The position numbers and the translations under genes are program-made. Source: DAOQAU01 sp035354275 (GTDB lineage Bacteria > Cyanobacteriota > Vampirovibrionia > Gastranaerophilales > Gastranaerophilaceae). Taken from it: DNA of 42,383 nucleotides. The notes beneath the pieces were generated by a model, which was given only the letters and a program-made list of their open reading frames with translations, had not been told where the DNA came from and did not search any database. Within the stretch, counting starts at the first letter, position 1, and each line of letters starts with the position of its first letter. The stretch covers positions 1-42,383 of the forward strand of contig DAOQAU010000008.1 of assembly GCA_035354275.1 (NCBI GenBank). Direction: 5' to 3'. Of this stretch, positions 8,180 to 16,393 are shown in pieces.

Positions 8180-9349
8180 ATGAATAACTATGAAGCAGGA
8201 TACTATATAAAAGAAAAAGATTTTAGAGCCTTTGTACCTTACCCTATAAACAAGCCGTTTGAAATATATGATTTAAAAATAATTTCTTTACTGGAAAAAG
8301 CGGGACGATTGATAGGTGAATTAAATGCATATTCAAAAAATTTACCTAACATCCAGTCTTTCTTGTGGTTTTTGAGTTTAACCGAGGCAAACTCTTCAAA
8401 TAAAATAGAGGGGACAAAAATAACTTTAAACGAGATCATATCACCTGAAGAAGATATTTTGCCTGAATTAAGAGATGAAAAAATAGAAATCCTTAATTAT
8501 TTGGTTTCATTGGAGAAGTCTTACGAAAGAATAACCGGTACAGCAGGTATTTTGACTACACCTAAAAAATCAAATGTAGAACTTTTACCTTTTTGTACAA
8601 GATTGATTAAAGAAGCCCATAAAATATTGCTCACCAATTCACGGGGCAAAAATAAAAATCCTGGAAAGTTCAGAACTTCCCAAAACTGGATTGGGGGAAC
8701 AATGCCTTCAACCGCCTCTTTTGTTCCACCGCCTTGTGACAAAATCCCTGAACTTTTATCCGATTTCGAAAATTTTTGGCATAATGACGATTTAAATATC
8801 CCCATTCTAATTAAAATTGCGATTTCGCATTATCAATTTGAAACTATTCATCCTTTTTTAGACGGTAACGGAAGGATAGGAAGATTAATTATACTTATGC
8901 AACTGGTTGACAGCGGAATTTTAGAACTTCCAACCCTATATCTTTCAAAATACTTTGAAAAAAACAGAAAGCAATACTATGATGCCTTAAATTTAGTTAG
9001 AGAAAAAAATGATATAAATCAATGGGTAAAATATTTCCTGGAAGGGGTTTGTGACATTTCCAAATATACAGTTATTAAATTAAAAGAAGTAAATGATTTA
9101 AACAATCTATGCGAAGAAAAAATTAAAAAATTGACCAAATCACATGTAAATGCAAGCCGACTGCTTAAGCTTTTGTATAAAAATTTATCTGTAAAAGTAA
9201 ATGATGTCGCACGCGAACTTAATTTAAATTATCAGGTTGCAAACGCCTTAGTTAAGGCATTTGTAAAAATGGGGATACTACACAAAGGTAAACAAAAACG
9301 TAATACTTCATATATTTTCAGAGACTATTTTAATTTATTTGTTGATTAA
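8180..9349 (+). CDS. Fic-family protein AMP-transferase with built-in inhibitory helix and C-terminal HTH
   Basis: This 389-aa protein has an N-terminal Fic_N region, then the catalytic loop HPFLDGNGRIGR (H224), the complete HxFx(D/E)GNGRxxR motif. Fic enzymes transfer AMP, or less often other phosphate-containing groups, to hydroxyls of target proteins. SNKIEG at 73-78 matches the autoinhibitory [S/T]xxxE[G/N] motif (E77), placing it in the class with the inhibitory helix N-terminal to the core. The C-terminal roughly 90 residues (VKVNDVARELNLNYQVANALVKAFVKMGIL) look like a winged helix. AAAGG precedes the ATG. It appears solitary, with no antitoxin ORF adjacent. Confidence 0.9.
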   Translation: MNNYEAGYYIKEKDFRAFVPYPINKPFEIYDLKIISLLEKAGRLIGELNAYSKNLPNIQSFLWFLSLTEANSSNKIEGTKITLNEIISPEEDILPELRDEKIEILNYLVSLEKSYERITGTAGILTTPKKSNVELLPFCTRLIKEAHKILLTNSRGKNKNPGKFRTSQNWIGGTMPSTASFVPPPCDKIPELLSDFENFWHNDDLNIPILIKIAISHYQFETIHPFLDGNGRIGRLIILMQLVDSGILELPTLYLSKYFEKNRKQYYDALNLVREKNDINQWVKYFLEGVCDISKYTVIKLKEVNDLNNLCEEKIKKLTKSHVNASRLLKLLYKNLSVKVNDVARELNLNYQVANALVKAFVKMGILHKGKQKRNTSYIFRDYFNLFVD

Positions 9350-9525
9350 TTAAATCCCAGCGTAAGTTGTTTGTCCTGAGTTTGCCTCTTATAAATTTCA
9401 AAATCAAAACATCCGATGTCAGAAATTGCAGGCGAGGCTGCATCAAGCCCTTCAAGACGTGATTTTCCAACTTTGCAAAGCGGTTTATATTCACAGTGAA
9501 AACATGTTTGAAATTGCTTTTTCAT
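9346..9525 (-). CDS. Small Cys-rich protein, unknown function
   Basis: This 59-aa ORF begins MKKQFQTCFHCEYKPLC and contains a CxxC...C cluster plus a further Cys (DIGCFDFE), suggesting a small metal site. An in-frame upstream start at 9591 exists, but those codons read through the palindromic repeat at 9530-9601, so the ATG at 9525 is preferred. The repeat itself supplies a GAGGGG that could act as its Shine-Dalgarno. The stop codon overlaps the end of fic on the opposite strand. Function not recognised. Confidence 0.55.
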   Translation of the reverse strand: MKKQFQTCFHCEYKPLCKVGKSRLEGLDAASPAISDIGCFDFEIYKRQTQDKQLTLGFN

Positions 9526-9529
9526 TTTT

Positions 9530-9601
9530 GTACCCCTCACCCGGATTTCTAACACTCGTGCCTCGTGTTGAAATTCCACCCTCTCCCGCAAGGGGCGAGG
9601 G
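9530..9601. repeat. Palindromic repeat of the CCCTCACCC...CTCTCCCGCAAGGGGCGAGGG type
   Basis: Starts with ACCCCTCACCC, then about 35 variable bases, then CCCTCTCCCGCAAGGGGCGAGGG, whose two arms (CCTCxCCC / GGGxGAGG) form a strong hairpin around GCAA. Other copies are at 27680-27786, inside the amidase gene, and 33468-33532, upstream of ssrA. Similar palindromes are known as dispersed repeats in many bacteria and give spurious PLPQGERE peptides. Confidence 0.75.
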
Positions 9602-9624
9602 AAAATATTATTAAAATTTATCCC

Positions 9625-9647
9625 CTATTTACCATTTACTATTCACT
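9625..9647. repeat. Short TATTTAC heptad array
   Basis: About three heptads (TATTTAC CATTTAC TATTCAC) lie between the Cys-rich ORF and the SEC-C gene. It lacks a downstream TATAAT and a downstream gene in its orientation. Confidence 0.6.
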
Positions 9648-9650
9648 CCT

Positions 9651-10952
9651 TTAGGCATGAGCATACAGGCAGCATTTTTTGTATTTTTTACCGCTTCCGC
9701 AAGGACAAGGCTCATTTCTGCCTACATTTTGCGCTTCGATTTTGGGCTTCTGCTCTTCTTCTTCGATATAACCCAAAGTTTTTGCAAAAATTTTAGACTC
9801 GTATAAAACCGTTGTCGAAGAAAAAATCTTTTCCGTTAAGTGCTGTTTTTTGTATTTTTCCAATAACTCGTCAAATGTCATTTCTGTCGAATAAATTTTG
9901 TTTATGACCTTCATAAAATTTTTGTATTTTGCTTCAACGCGCCTTAAAAGATTAGCTGAAACGCTGTCGGTTAAAAGAAAATGTTCGACACATTTTTCGT
10001 AATTTTCAATTGTTTTATAATCTTTTTCTTCAAAAATTTTGCAAAAAGTTTGGTAAAAAGGAATTGCAGAAAGTCCTAATTCCTCATCAAAAATTACTCC
10101 CACATCATAAGTTTCTTTGTGCGCCGAAAACCCTCCCAAAGAGTTTTCCAGAAAGTTTTCGTAAGAGTTGTTAAATTCCTGCACATGGAAAAATTTGTGC
10201 TCATCAACTGTTTTTATTTTTGATTTTATTTCTTCTGCCAAAGGCTTTTTTGCGCCTTCTGCAAAATCGTTGAAAAGCCCTATAATATCATCTGCAAGTT
10301 TATTTGTTGTAACAATTTCTTCTTTGCCGAAACACTCCAAAAAAGCTTTATGGAGTTTTTTGACCTGAACTTCGATTTCTTTTTGCTTTTTGGGGTTGTC
10401 TTTATAGACAATCTCGGGCGATTGGATAATTTTTGCAATGGCAAATCTCATCGCATCTTCTTTTTGGTTTGCCGCAAGAACATTGGAGATTTCAAGCAGG
10501 TAATATTCGCCTTCAAATTCAAAAATCCTTGCAACAACGTACTGCCCCACACCCACACCCCTGAAATGAGTCATTTTCACAAGCGAAATGACACTATAGT
10601 CTTTTTCGTTTACCAGATTGTAAAATTCAAACCCGTTTTTGAGAATTTTTTTCACTTCAAAAACAGAATAAATCGAACCCGTAAGTGCTTTTAATATAAG
10701 TCTTGCGCCTTTGGTAATTTTTTTTGTTTTTTCAAGAAAAAGTTCAATAATGCTTTTTGAGTCAGAGCCTAAATTTCTTTCAAAAATATACGGCAGACAA
10801 ACGGATTGAAGCTGATTTTCAGAAAGTGTTTTCACCCCGACTGTTGACAAATATTCGGTAAAATCGGCTTTTACCTCATCATCTGTTTGCACAAAATCAA
10901 TTAATCCGCTCATCACGTCGCTTATATCGGAAAATTTTTCTATTACGCTCAT
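9651..10952 (-). CDS. SEC-C motif protein, otherwise unknown
   Basis: This 433-aa protein has a C-terminal SEC-C zinc motif, RNEPCPCGSGKKYKKCC (about 413-429), as at the SecA tail and in many unrelated proteins, where it binds zinc and often a protein partner such as SecB or the ribosome. The N-terminal roughly 400 residues are mostly helical and have no SecA ATPase motifs. The start codon overlaps the stop of the YfiH-type gene (ATGA), and AAGGGGAGAG precedes it, so the two form an operon. Function beyond zinc or partner binding is not evident. Confidence 0.7.
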   Translation of the reverse strand: MSVIEKFSDISDVMSGLIDFVQTDDEVKADFTEYLSTVGVKTLSENQLQSVCLPYIFERNLGSDSKSIIELFLEKTKKITKGARLILKALTGSIYSVFEVKKILKNGFEFYNLVNEKDYSVISLVKMTHFRGVGVGQYVVARIFEFEGEYYLLEISNVLAANQKEDAMRFAIAKIIQSPEIVYKDNPKKQKEIEVQVKKLHKAFLECFGKEEIVTTNKLADDIIGLFNDFAEGAKKPLAEEIKSKIKTVDEHKFFHVQEFNNSYENFLENSLGGFSAHKETYDVGVIFDEELGLSAIPFYQTFCKIFEEKDYKTIENYEKCVEHFLLTDSVSANLLRRVEAKYKNFMKVINKIYSTEMTFDELLEKYKKQHLTEKIFSSTTVLYESKIFAKTLGYIEEEEQKPKIEAQNVGRNEPCPCGSGKKYKKCCLYAHA

Positions 10953-11659
10953 TTCTCTCCCCTTTTTAACATCACCGCCAAAGAATGTCTTGCACAGTTT
11001 CCTTTTTCTTTTCTGTATGAAAAAAATAACTCATTTTTACAGCAAGTGCAATCCTCACATAAATCTATTTTTTCTACCCCCATGGCTAATAGCTGAAATT
11101 TATTCACAAGCTTTAAATCCACATTCATTTTATCACACACAAGCACTTTTTCTTCATCCTTAACGCTTGAAAGAATTTTTTCCATAGTGTCTTTATCAAC
11201 TTCAAAACAGCATTTTCCGATTGCAGGACCTATAAGTGCGATTATGTCTTCAGATTCGCTTTTAAATTCTTCTTGCATTTTTTTGACTGCTTTTTGAACT
11301 ATTTTTGCTGCTGTACCACGCCACCCTGCGTGAATNNNNNNNNNNNNNNNNNNNNNNNNNNNNNNNNNNNNNNNNNNNNNNNNNNNNNNNNNNNNNNNNN
11401 NNNNNNNNNNNNNNNNNNNNNNNNNNNNNNNNNNNACATTATCGCTGTGGGTTTGATTTGGAATTATTAAATTTTCTAAAGGGATTTTTAACCCTTCGCA
11501 GACAAGTTTTTTGTTTTGTTCGATTTGACCTTTTAAGTCTTGTCTTTCGCCACACTTCAAAGGCAGTTCGCGCGTGGTAAAAAAAGCAATAACAGGCTCA
11601 TCTTCTAAAAAAGATGATTTCAAAACCCTTCTGCCCATAAATTCTTCTTGCTTAAACAT
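10949..11659 (-). CDS. YfiH/LACC1-family (laccase-domain) purine nucleoside phosphorylase/oxidoreductase, interrupted by scaffold gap
   Basis: The N-terminal part (AFFTTRELPLKCG, NQTHSDN) and the C-terminal part (HAGWRGTAAKIV, LIGPAIGKCCFEV, SYRKEKGNCARHSLAVM) are clear YfiH-family blocks. These proteins are known as purine nucleoside phosphorylase/adenosine deaminase-type enzymes with zinc-binding His/Cys residues. The middle, which should hold the TADC metal-site motif, is replaced by 100 N. From memory of the family about 45-50 codons should lie there, so the true gap is probably longer than 100 bp and the apparent frame continuity is accidental. The start at 11659 fits a TATAAT 6 nt upstream; an ATG at 11638 is the alternative. 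Confidence 0.85.
   Translation of the reverse strand: MFKQEEFMGRRVLKSSFLEDEPVIAFFTTRELPLKCGERQDLKGQIEQNKKLVCEGLKIPLENLIIPNQTHSDNXXXXXXXXXXXXXXXXXXXXXXXXXXXXXXXXXXIHAGWRGTAAKIVQKAVKKMQEEFKSESEDIIALIGPAIGKCCFEVDKDTMEKILSSVKDEEKVLVCDKMNVDLKLVNKFQLLAMGVEKIDLCEDCTCCKNELFFSYRKEKGNCARHSLAVMLKRGEK
11336..11435. other. Assembly gap of 100 N
   Basis: Exactly 100 unknown bases, the conventional placeholder for a scaffold gap of unknown length. It interrupts the YfiH-family gene. Confidence 0.98.
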
Positions 11660-11665
11660 AAGTCT

Positions 11666-11693
11666 ATTATAATATGCTTTTTTTATAGTACAA
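11666..11693 (-). promoter_or_regulatory. Promoter of the YfiH-family/SEC-C operon
   Basis: On the minus strand: TTGTAC (opposite 11688-11693), 16-bp spacer, TATAAT (opposite 11666-11671), then AGACTT and the ATG at 11659. Initiation about 7 nt after the -10 would fall on the A of the start codon. Confidence 0.6.
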
Positions 11694-11862
11694 TATATTA
11701 ACAAGGCAAAAGAGATGCGAGCGGACAAGGGGTTTTTACCGGCGAGGTTCAACGCAAAAATATAGCGAGTGCATCAATCGGGTAAGCCGACAAAACAAAA
11801 AATAGGCAAATACAAAATAAAACAATGAAAGGCGCGTAAAAAAGATTTCGTGTAGTGGTAAA

Positions 11863-13224
11863 ATGTTTGACAGTTTATCGGAAAAATTACAGGAAATAAT
11901 CAGAAAGACTTCTCAGGGGACTTTGACCGAAGATAACATGGGAGAGGCTCTAAGAGAAATTCGCCGTGCGCTGTTAGAGGCTGACGTTAACCTTCGGGTG
12001 GTAAAAGCATTTATCACAAACATAAAAGAAAAGGCTGAAGGCGAAGAAATCTTAAAAGGAATTAATCCTTCTCAGCAGCTTGTAAAAATAGTCCACGACG
12101 AACTTGTAGATGTTTTGGGGCACCAAGTTTCGCCCCTTAATTTAAGCGGACATCCTTCGATAGTTATGATGCTGGGGCTTCAAGGCTCAGGTAAAACGAC
12201 ATCCTCGGCTAAGCTTGCGGTTAAACTTAAAAAAGAGGGTAAAAATCCGCTTCTTGTGGCATGCGATGTTTATAGACCGGCTGCGATAAAACAAATCCAA
12301 ACTCTGGGGCAGCAAATCGGGGTGGAAGTTTTTTCAGATGAAAACTCAAAAGATGTTCAAAAAATTGTTCAAAACTCGATTAATTACGCAAAAGAAAACG
12401 GATTTAACGTTCTGATTTTGGACACCGCAGGGCGTCTGCAGATAGACACTGACATGATGGCAGAACTTTTGCTTATAGATAGAGCCTTTGTGCCACACGA
12501 AAAACTTCTTGTGATAGATGCGATGACAGGTCAGGAAGCGGTTAATGTTGCCCAAAATTTTGACGCACAGCTTAATCTGACAGGGCTTGTTTTGACAAAA
12601 TTGGACGGGGATTCAAGAGGCGGCTCGGCACTTTCTGTTGTCTATTGCACCAAAAAGCCGATAAAACTGACAGGAACAGGGGAAAAATTAAACGCGTTGG
12701 AAGATTTTTATCCAGAGCGGATGACAACAAGAATTTTGGGAATGGGTGATATCGTTTCTCTTGTTGAGCGCGCGCAGGAAGTTTTTGACGAAAAAGAAGC
12801 ACTTGAACTCGAGAAAAAAATGCGCAAAGCCGAATTTTCTTTTGATGATTTTCTAAAAATGCAAAAGCAGATGAAAATGTTTGGCTCATTAGACCAACTT
12901 TTGGGAATGCTTCCTATTCCGAATTTGAAAAAAGAAGACAAAGAAATGATTTCTCATCAAGGCGAAAAACAGTTTAAGAAAATAGAAGTTTTTATTCAAA
13001 GTATGACGCCACAAGAGAGGGCTAATCCGAATTTAATAAATTCCGACAGAAAAAAAAGAATAGCCGCAGGAAGCGGAATTTCTTTGCATGATATAAATAT
13101 TTTCATAAAACAGTTTGAGCAGATGCGCGCGATGATGAAGGGCTTTTCTGACGTCAAAGACAAAATGAAAGGCGGAAAAATGAACCCCGCTCAGATGATG
13201 TCAATGATGAAACGGTTTAAATAG
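11863..13224 (+). CDS. ffh: Signal recognition particle protein Ffh (SRP54 GTPase)
   Basis: This 453-aa protein has an N domain, a G domain with GLQGSGKTTSSAKLA (P-loop), DTAGRLQ and TKLDGDSRGG, and a Met-rich M domain ending in MNPAQMMSMMKRFK that binds 4.5S RNA and signal peptides. It targets nascent membrane proteins to the Sec translocon with FtsY. Length and motif order are typical. No strong Shine-Dalgarno is seen before the ATG. The 110-200 bp upstream hold no recognisable RNA gene. Its 3' end overlaps the convergent O-antigen ligase gene by 8 bp. Confidence 0.97.
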   Translation: MFDSLSEKLQEIIRKTSQGTLTEDNMGEALREIRRALLEADVNLRVVKAFITNIKEKAEGEEILKGINPSQQLVKIVHDELVDVLGHQVSPLNLSGHPSIVMMLGLQGSGKTTSSAKLAVKLKKEGKNPLLVACDVYRPAAIKQIQTLGQQIGVEVFSDENSKDVQKIVQNSINYAKENGFNVLILDTAGRLQIDTDMMAELLLIDRAFVPHEKLLVIDAMTGQEAVNVAQNFDAQLNLTGLVLTKLDGDSRGGSALSVVYCTKKPIKLTGTGEKLNALEDFYPERMTTRILGMGDIVSLVERAQEVFDEKEALELEKKMRKAEFSFDDFLKMQKQMKMFGSLDQLLGMLPIPNLKKEDKEMISHQGEKQFKKIEVFIQSMTPQERANPNLINSDRKKRIAAGSGISLHDINIFIKQFEQMRAMMKGFSDVKDKMKGGKMNPAQMMSMMKRFK

Positions 13225-14581
13225 TTTCAGCTTTTCTCAAAACAGATGAAGCACAAGCAGTAAGTGTCCAGAAAACAAACTGGATTTGAGGGCGGAAAAA
13301 TACCGTGTCAACAAGCCCGTGTACCATAACGGCAAAAACGCTTATAAGCGAAATTGAAACAATAAGGCACAATTTAAAGTCGCTGTTTTGTGTTATAAAT
13401 TTAAAAGTCTGCTTTGCAAAAACTCCCAAAAAGCCCAAAAATGCAATCAGAGCAAAAATTCCGCTCTCGACTGCTACTTCCAAAAACACGCTATAACAAC
13501 TCAAAGCGTCAAAACCTGTTTTCATATAAAGCCCATAAATTTCTCTGAAATTCTGATTTCCCACCCCGATTCCAAAAAGCCAGTTGTCTTTTATCATCTC
13601 AAGTGCGGAATGATAAACGTTCAATCTGAAAGAAGTAGAAGAATCCGCCCGCATCGCAAAAATGGACAAAACCCTTGTCCTTACAGAAGAAATAAATACG
13701 ACCGCAAATGCCACAAGCGCTGCGGCAAAAGCCGCAAGTGAAACATAAATTTTCTTAAAAAATTCCCTGTTTTTTTCCAAATCGCTCCAGATAAACTTGG
13801 CAAGAAAAGCAAAAATCCCCACAATAATCGCCAAAAATCCCAAATACGCTCCCCTGCTTCCAGATAAAATCAAAGCGTAAGAAGAAACCAAAGCAAGCAC
13901 AAGAAAAAATATTCCCAATTTGTAATGTTTTTCATAAAATCTCATCGCGGAAAACCCAAACAAGCAAGGCAAAACAGCAACCAAATACCCTCCGAAAAGA
14001 TTCGGGTTAAATGGCTGAAGAGTTCCGTAAACCCTTGTCATCACATCTTCGGGGTTAATGTTTGTAACATCCTGCCAGGTAGCGATTTCTCCCACCTGCC
14101 CGAAATTCTGGAATATCCCCACAAAGCCTTCAATACCCGCACAAAGTGCGATTAAACCTATTGCAAAAGGAATTTTGGAAAGATTGTTTTTAAAATATTG
14201 AACGGCAGAAAAATAAAAACCCAAATACACAAATGTTTTTAAAAAACCTTTTAAACTTAAATGAAAAAGCGTTGAGCCCGAAAGACTTATAACTACAAAA
14301 ATAAAATAAACAAGCAAAAGAAGTTCAAATAAATTCCCTTCAATTTTTTCGCCTTTTTTAACAAAAAGTTTTATGACAGTCAAAAACAAAGTGATTAAAG
14401 CGACATAGCCCAAAGCATCAGAGGGCATAAATATAGAAAGCCCCAAAACCGCAAGAATTGATGCAAAAATCAACCCGTCAATGTGTTTTATAAAAAGACT
14501 GTTTTGGCTCAAGTATAAAGCCTTTTCTTGCGTAAAATTTAAAACATTGTTTATCGAATTTATTATTAAACCTTCAAACAT
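13217..14581 (-). CDS. O-antigen ligase/polymerase-family membrane protein
   Basis: This 454-aa polytopic protein has about 10-12 hydrophobic helices. A large extracytoplasmic loop contains TRVYGTLQPFNPNLFGGYLV and then GSRGAYLGF, the segment typical of the Wzy_C/O-antigen ligase family. A second loop has FRLNVYHSALEMIKDNWLFGIGVGNQNF, with the family WLFGIGxGN pattern. Members either join O-antigen to lipid A-core (WaaL) or polymerise glycans. Closeness to the heptose kinase gene (15295-16305) suits an LPS role. Whether it is ligase or polymerase cannot be decided from the sequence. Confidence 0.85.
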   Translation of the reverse strand: MFEGLIINSINNVLNFTQEKALYLSQNSLFIKHIDGLIFASILAVLGLSIFMPSDALGYVALITLFLTVIKLFVKKGEKIEGNLFELLLLVYFIFVVISLSGSTLFHLSLKGFLKTFVYLGFYFSAVQYFKNNLSKIPFAIGLIALCAGIEGFVGIFQNFGQVGEIATWQDVTNINPEDVMTRVYGTLQPFNPNLFGGYLVAVLPCLFGFSAMRFYEKHYKLGIFFLVLALVSSYALILSGSRGAYLGFLAIIVGIFAFLAKFIWSDLEKNREFFKKIYVSLAAFAAALVAFAVVFISSVRTRVLSIFAMRADSSTSFRLNVYHSALEMIKDNWLFGIGVGNQNFREIYGLYMKTGFDALSCYSVFLEVAVESGIFALIAFLGFLGVFAKQTFKFITQNSDFKLCLIVSISLISVFAVMVHGLVDTVFFRPQIQFVFWTLTACASSVLRKAETI

Positions 14582-14603
14582 ACTTATCTCATTAAATTGT
14601 TTT

Positions 14604-14638
14604 GGATTGCCGCGCCGGCTATGCCGGCTCGCAATGAC
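14604..14638. repeat. GGATTGC...GCAATGAC dispersed repeat with GCCGGC hairpin
   Basis: GGATTGCcgcGCCGGCtatGCCGGCtcGCAATGAC is the reverse complement of the common GTCATTGCGAG...GCAATCC dispersed palindrome. A related copy is at 32611-32637. It lies between the O-antigen ligase start and the DUF4330 gene. Confidence 0.6.
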
Positions 14639-14678
14639 ATCCTTCTACGGCTCGCTTGGGCTATCGCCTTGAATTATG

Positions 14679-15281
14679 TCATTTTTTCTCTTGAACCGGA
14701 GCAAGTTGTGGATTTTGCTTTGCCTGTGCCATTTTTGCCTGATAATCTTTCAAGACTTTTTTAATCTGTTCGACTTGCTCTTTTGATAAAATTTGAACAT
14801 TTGAAACAAGTCCGTTGAATTTATAATCTTTACCTTCAAGCACTATGGGAAGACCTATTTTAACTTTATTTCCACCTACAACCGCACCATCATCGGTAAT
14901 TTTGGCATCGTCGATAACCGTTACCACAACATCATACATAAACGGCTGCGAAAGATCTTCAACCATTACAAAAGGCTCTTTTGTCCTTGTGCTTGGCATA
15001 ATTGTTTTTTTAGAATCTGCCTTAACATCTATAATCTGCAACTCAGTATAAGGAACATTTCTTATGCTGATAAAAGTTTTGTCGCCAAAGCGTATGGGAC
15101 TCTGTCCTGTCGTCAAGGTAATACCTCTTAAAAAAACCTGAAAAGCAATTTTGGCTTCACCTTCAATCTTATTTGAAGCCGTCTGCCTTACGTTTTTATA
15201 AGTCAAAAATCCCACAACAAGGGCGATAAAAACGCCCAAAATTACTATAATGTCTATTAATTTGAGTTTTTTGTTCTCCAT
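14679..15281 (-). CDS. DUF4330 membrane-anchored protein
   Basis: This 200-aa protein opens with MENKKLKLIDIIVILGVFIALVVGF (cytoplasmic tail plus one membrane helix at about 9-27). An extracytoplasmic region follows with VFLRGITLTTGQSPIRFGDKTFISIRNVPYTELQIIDV and IVLEGKDYKFNGLVSNV. This matches the DUF4330 pattern, which I recall mainly from cyanobacteria; function unknown. The start at 15281 is chosen because AGAGGA precedes it and the longer frame would overlap the upstream kinase. The tail is Gln/Pro/Lys rich. It is probably in one operon with the heptose kinase. Confidence 0.75.
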   Translation of the reverse strand: MENKKLKLIDIIVILGVFIALVVGFLTYKNVRQTASNKIEGEAKIAFQVFLRGITLTTGQSPIRFGDKTFISIRNVPYTELQIIDVKADSKKTIMPSTRTKEPFVMVEDLSQPFMYDVVVTVIDDAKITDDGAVVGGNKVKIGLPIVLEGKDYKFNGLVSNVQILSKEQVEQIKKVLKDYQAKMAQAKQNPQLAPVQEKK

Positions 15282-15294
15282 AAAATCCTCTTTT

Positions 15295-16305
15295 CTACAA
15301 TGCAATTTTTTCTAAATTTTCTAAAATTTCTTCTACTGTGGTGGTAGCACATCCGAAATGTCTTACCACGATACTTGCTGCTATGTTTCCTATGATTGCA
15401 GCATACTTGGGTTGTGCTCCGCTTGCAAGTGCCATGGTGAATATAGCCGTGACGGTATCTCCGGCACCTGTAACATCAAAAACTTCCGACTTATTGAAAA
15501 CAGGTATTTTTGTCATTTCCCCATTTTCGTTAAAAACCACCATTCCTTCAGAACCGCAAGTTATTAAAACGGATTTTGCGCCCGATACTTCCAAAAGCTT
15601 TCTGCCTGCTTTTTCAAGTAACACATCGTCTTTAACTTCAAAGCCGACAAATTTTTGAGTGTCCGGAAGATTCGGCGTCATTGAAGTCACGTCTTTGTAA
15701 TTTTCCAAATTCTTTTGAGCGTCTGCTACTATAATTTTGTTGTGTTTATTTGCAATTTCAATGGCTTTTTCTATCACCTTTTGAGTTAAAGACCCGATGT
15801 GATAATCCGAAATAATAATCGCATCGTATTCAGGAATAGCGTGCTCAAGATTATGAATAACTTTTTTTTCGGTGTCCTCACTCAAAAAAGTGTTTGTTTG
15901 TCTGTCAACTCTTACTATCTGCTGAGTAATCGACTGTGAACAAGAGCCTGAAATCCTTGTTTTTGTCGTGGTTTTTCTGTTTTTATCTTTAACAAGATAT
16001 TTTGTATCGATTTTTGCACTGTGGAACGCACAAATTAATTGTTCTGCCTGATAATCTTCGCCCAAAACGCCTATAACTCCGACTTTGCCGCCGTTTATTA
16101 CAGAAGCGTTGTTAGCCGCATTTGACGCACCGCCTAAAATTAATTTGGTGTGGGTGTGCTGCAAAATCAGAACAGGTGCTTCTCTTGAAATTCTTTCGGT
16201 GTCTCCGTAAATCATTTCGTCAAGGGCTAAATCTCCTACGACAAGGACTTTCGGTAATCTTAAATTTTTTATACATTCAATCAGTTTGTTTTTATCAACA
16301 TCCAT
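15295..16305 (-). CDS. hldA: D-glycero-beta-D-manno-heptose-7-phosphate kinase (HldE kinase domain, PfkB family)
   Basis: This 336-aa protein is a PfkB-type ribokinase fold with KVLVVGDLALDEMIYGDTERISREAPVLIL, LGGASNAANN and the C-terminal anion-hole signature DVTGAGDTVTA containing the catalytic Asp. This N-terminal block is diagnostic of RfaE/HldE domain I, which phosphorylates heptose-7-phosphate at C1 in the ADP-heptose pathway to LPS inner core. The adenylyltransferase half of bifunctional HldE is absent, so it should be encoded elsewhere (HldC). It supports a genuine LPS outer membrane. Confidence 0.88.
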   Translation of the reverse strand: MDVDKNKLIECIKNLRLPKVLVVGDLALDEMIYGDTERISREAPVLILQHTHTKLILGGASNAANNASVINGGKVGVIGVLGEDYQAEQLICAFHSAKIDTKYLVKDKNRKTTTKTRISGSCSQSITQQIVRVDRQTNTFLSEDTEKKVIHNLEHAIPEYDAIIISDYHIGSLTQKVIEKAIEIANKHNKIIVADAQKNLENYKDVTSMTPNLPDTQKFVGFEVKDDVLLEKAGRKLLEVSGAKSVLITCGSEGMVVFNENGEMTKIPVFNKSEVFDVTGAGDTVTAIFTMALASGAQPKYAAIIGNIAASIVVRHFGCATTTVEEILENLEKIAL

Positions 16306-16325
16306 TTTTCACATCCTGCTTTTGC

Positions 16326-16354
16326 TTGATAATTCGAAAAAATTAAGGTATAAT
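16326..16354 (+). promoter_or_regulatory. Promoter of the 220-aa membrane protein gene
   Basis: TTGATA (16326-16331), 17-bp spacer, TATAAT (16349-16354): a near-consensus sigma-70 promoter 40 bp before the TTG start. It is divergent from the heptose kinase gene, which begins at 16305. Confidence 0.75.
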
Positions 16355-16393
16355 AATTTTAAGTTTACCATAAATAAAAATGCGAGGTCAATT

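Noticed and set aside
8050..9600. Fic as part of a FicT-FicA toxin-antitoxin pair
   Set aside because: The inhibitory motif is inside the same protein and no small antitoxin ORF lies next to it.
9651..10952. SecA-like identity of the SEC-C protein
   Set aside because: Only the zinc tail is shared; no DEAD-type ATPase motifs are present.
11700..11862. A tRNA or 4.5S RNA upstream of ffh
   Set aside because: I could not fold a cloverleaf or find the SRP GGAA/GGAG tetraloop arrangement.
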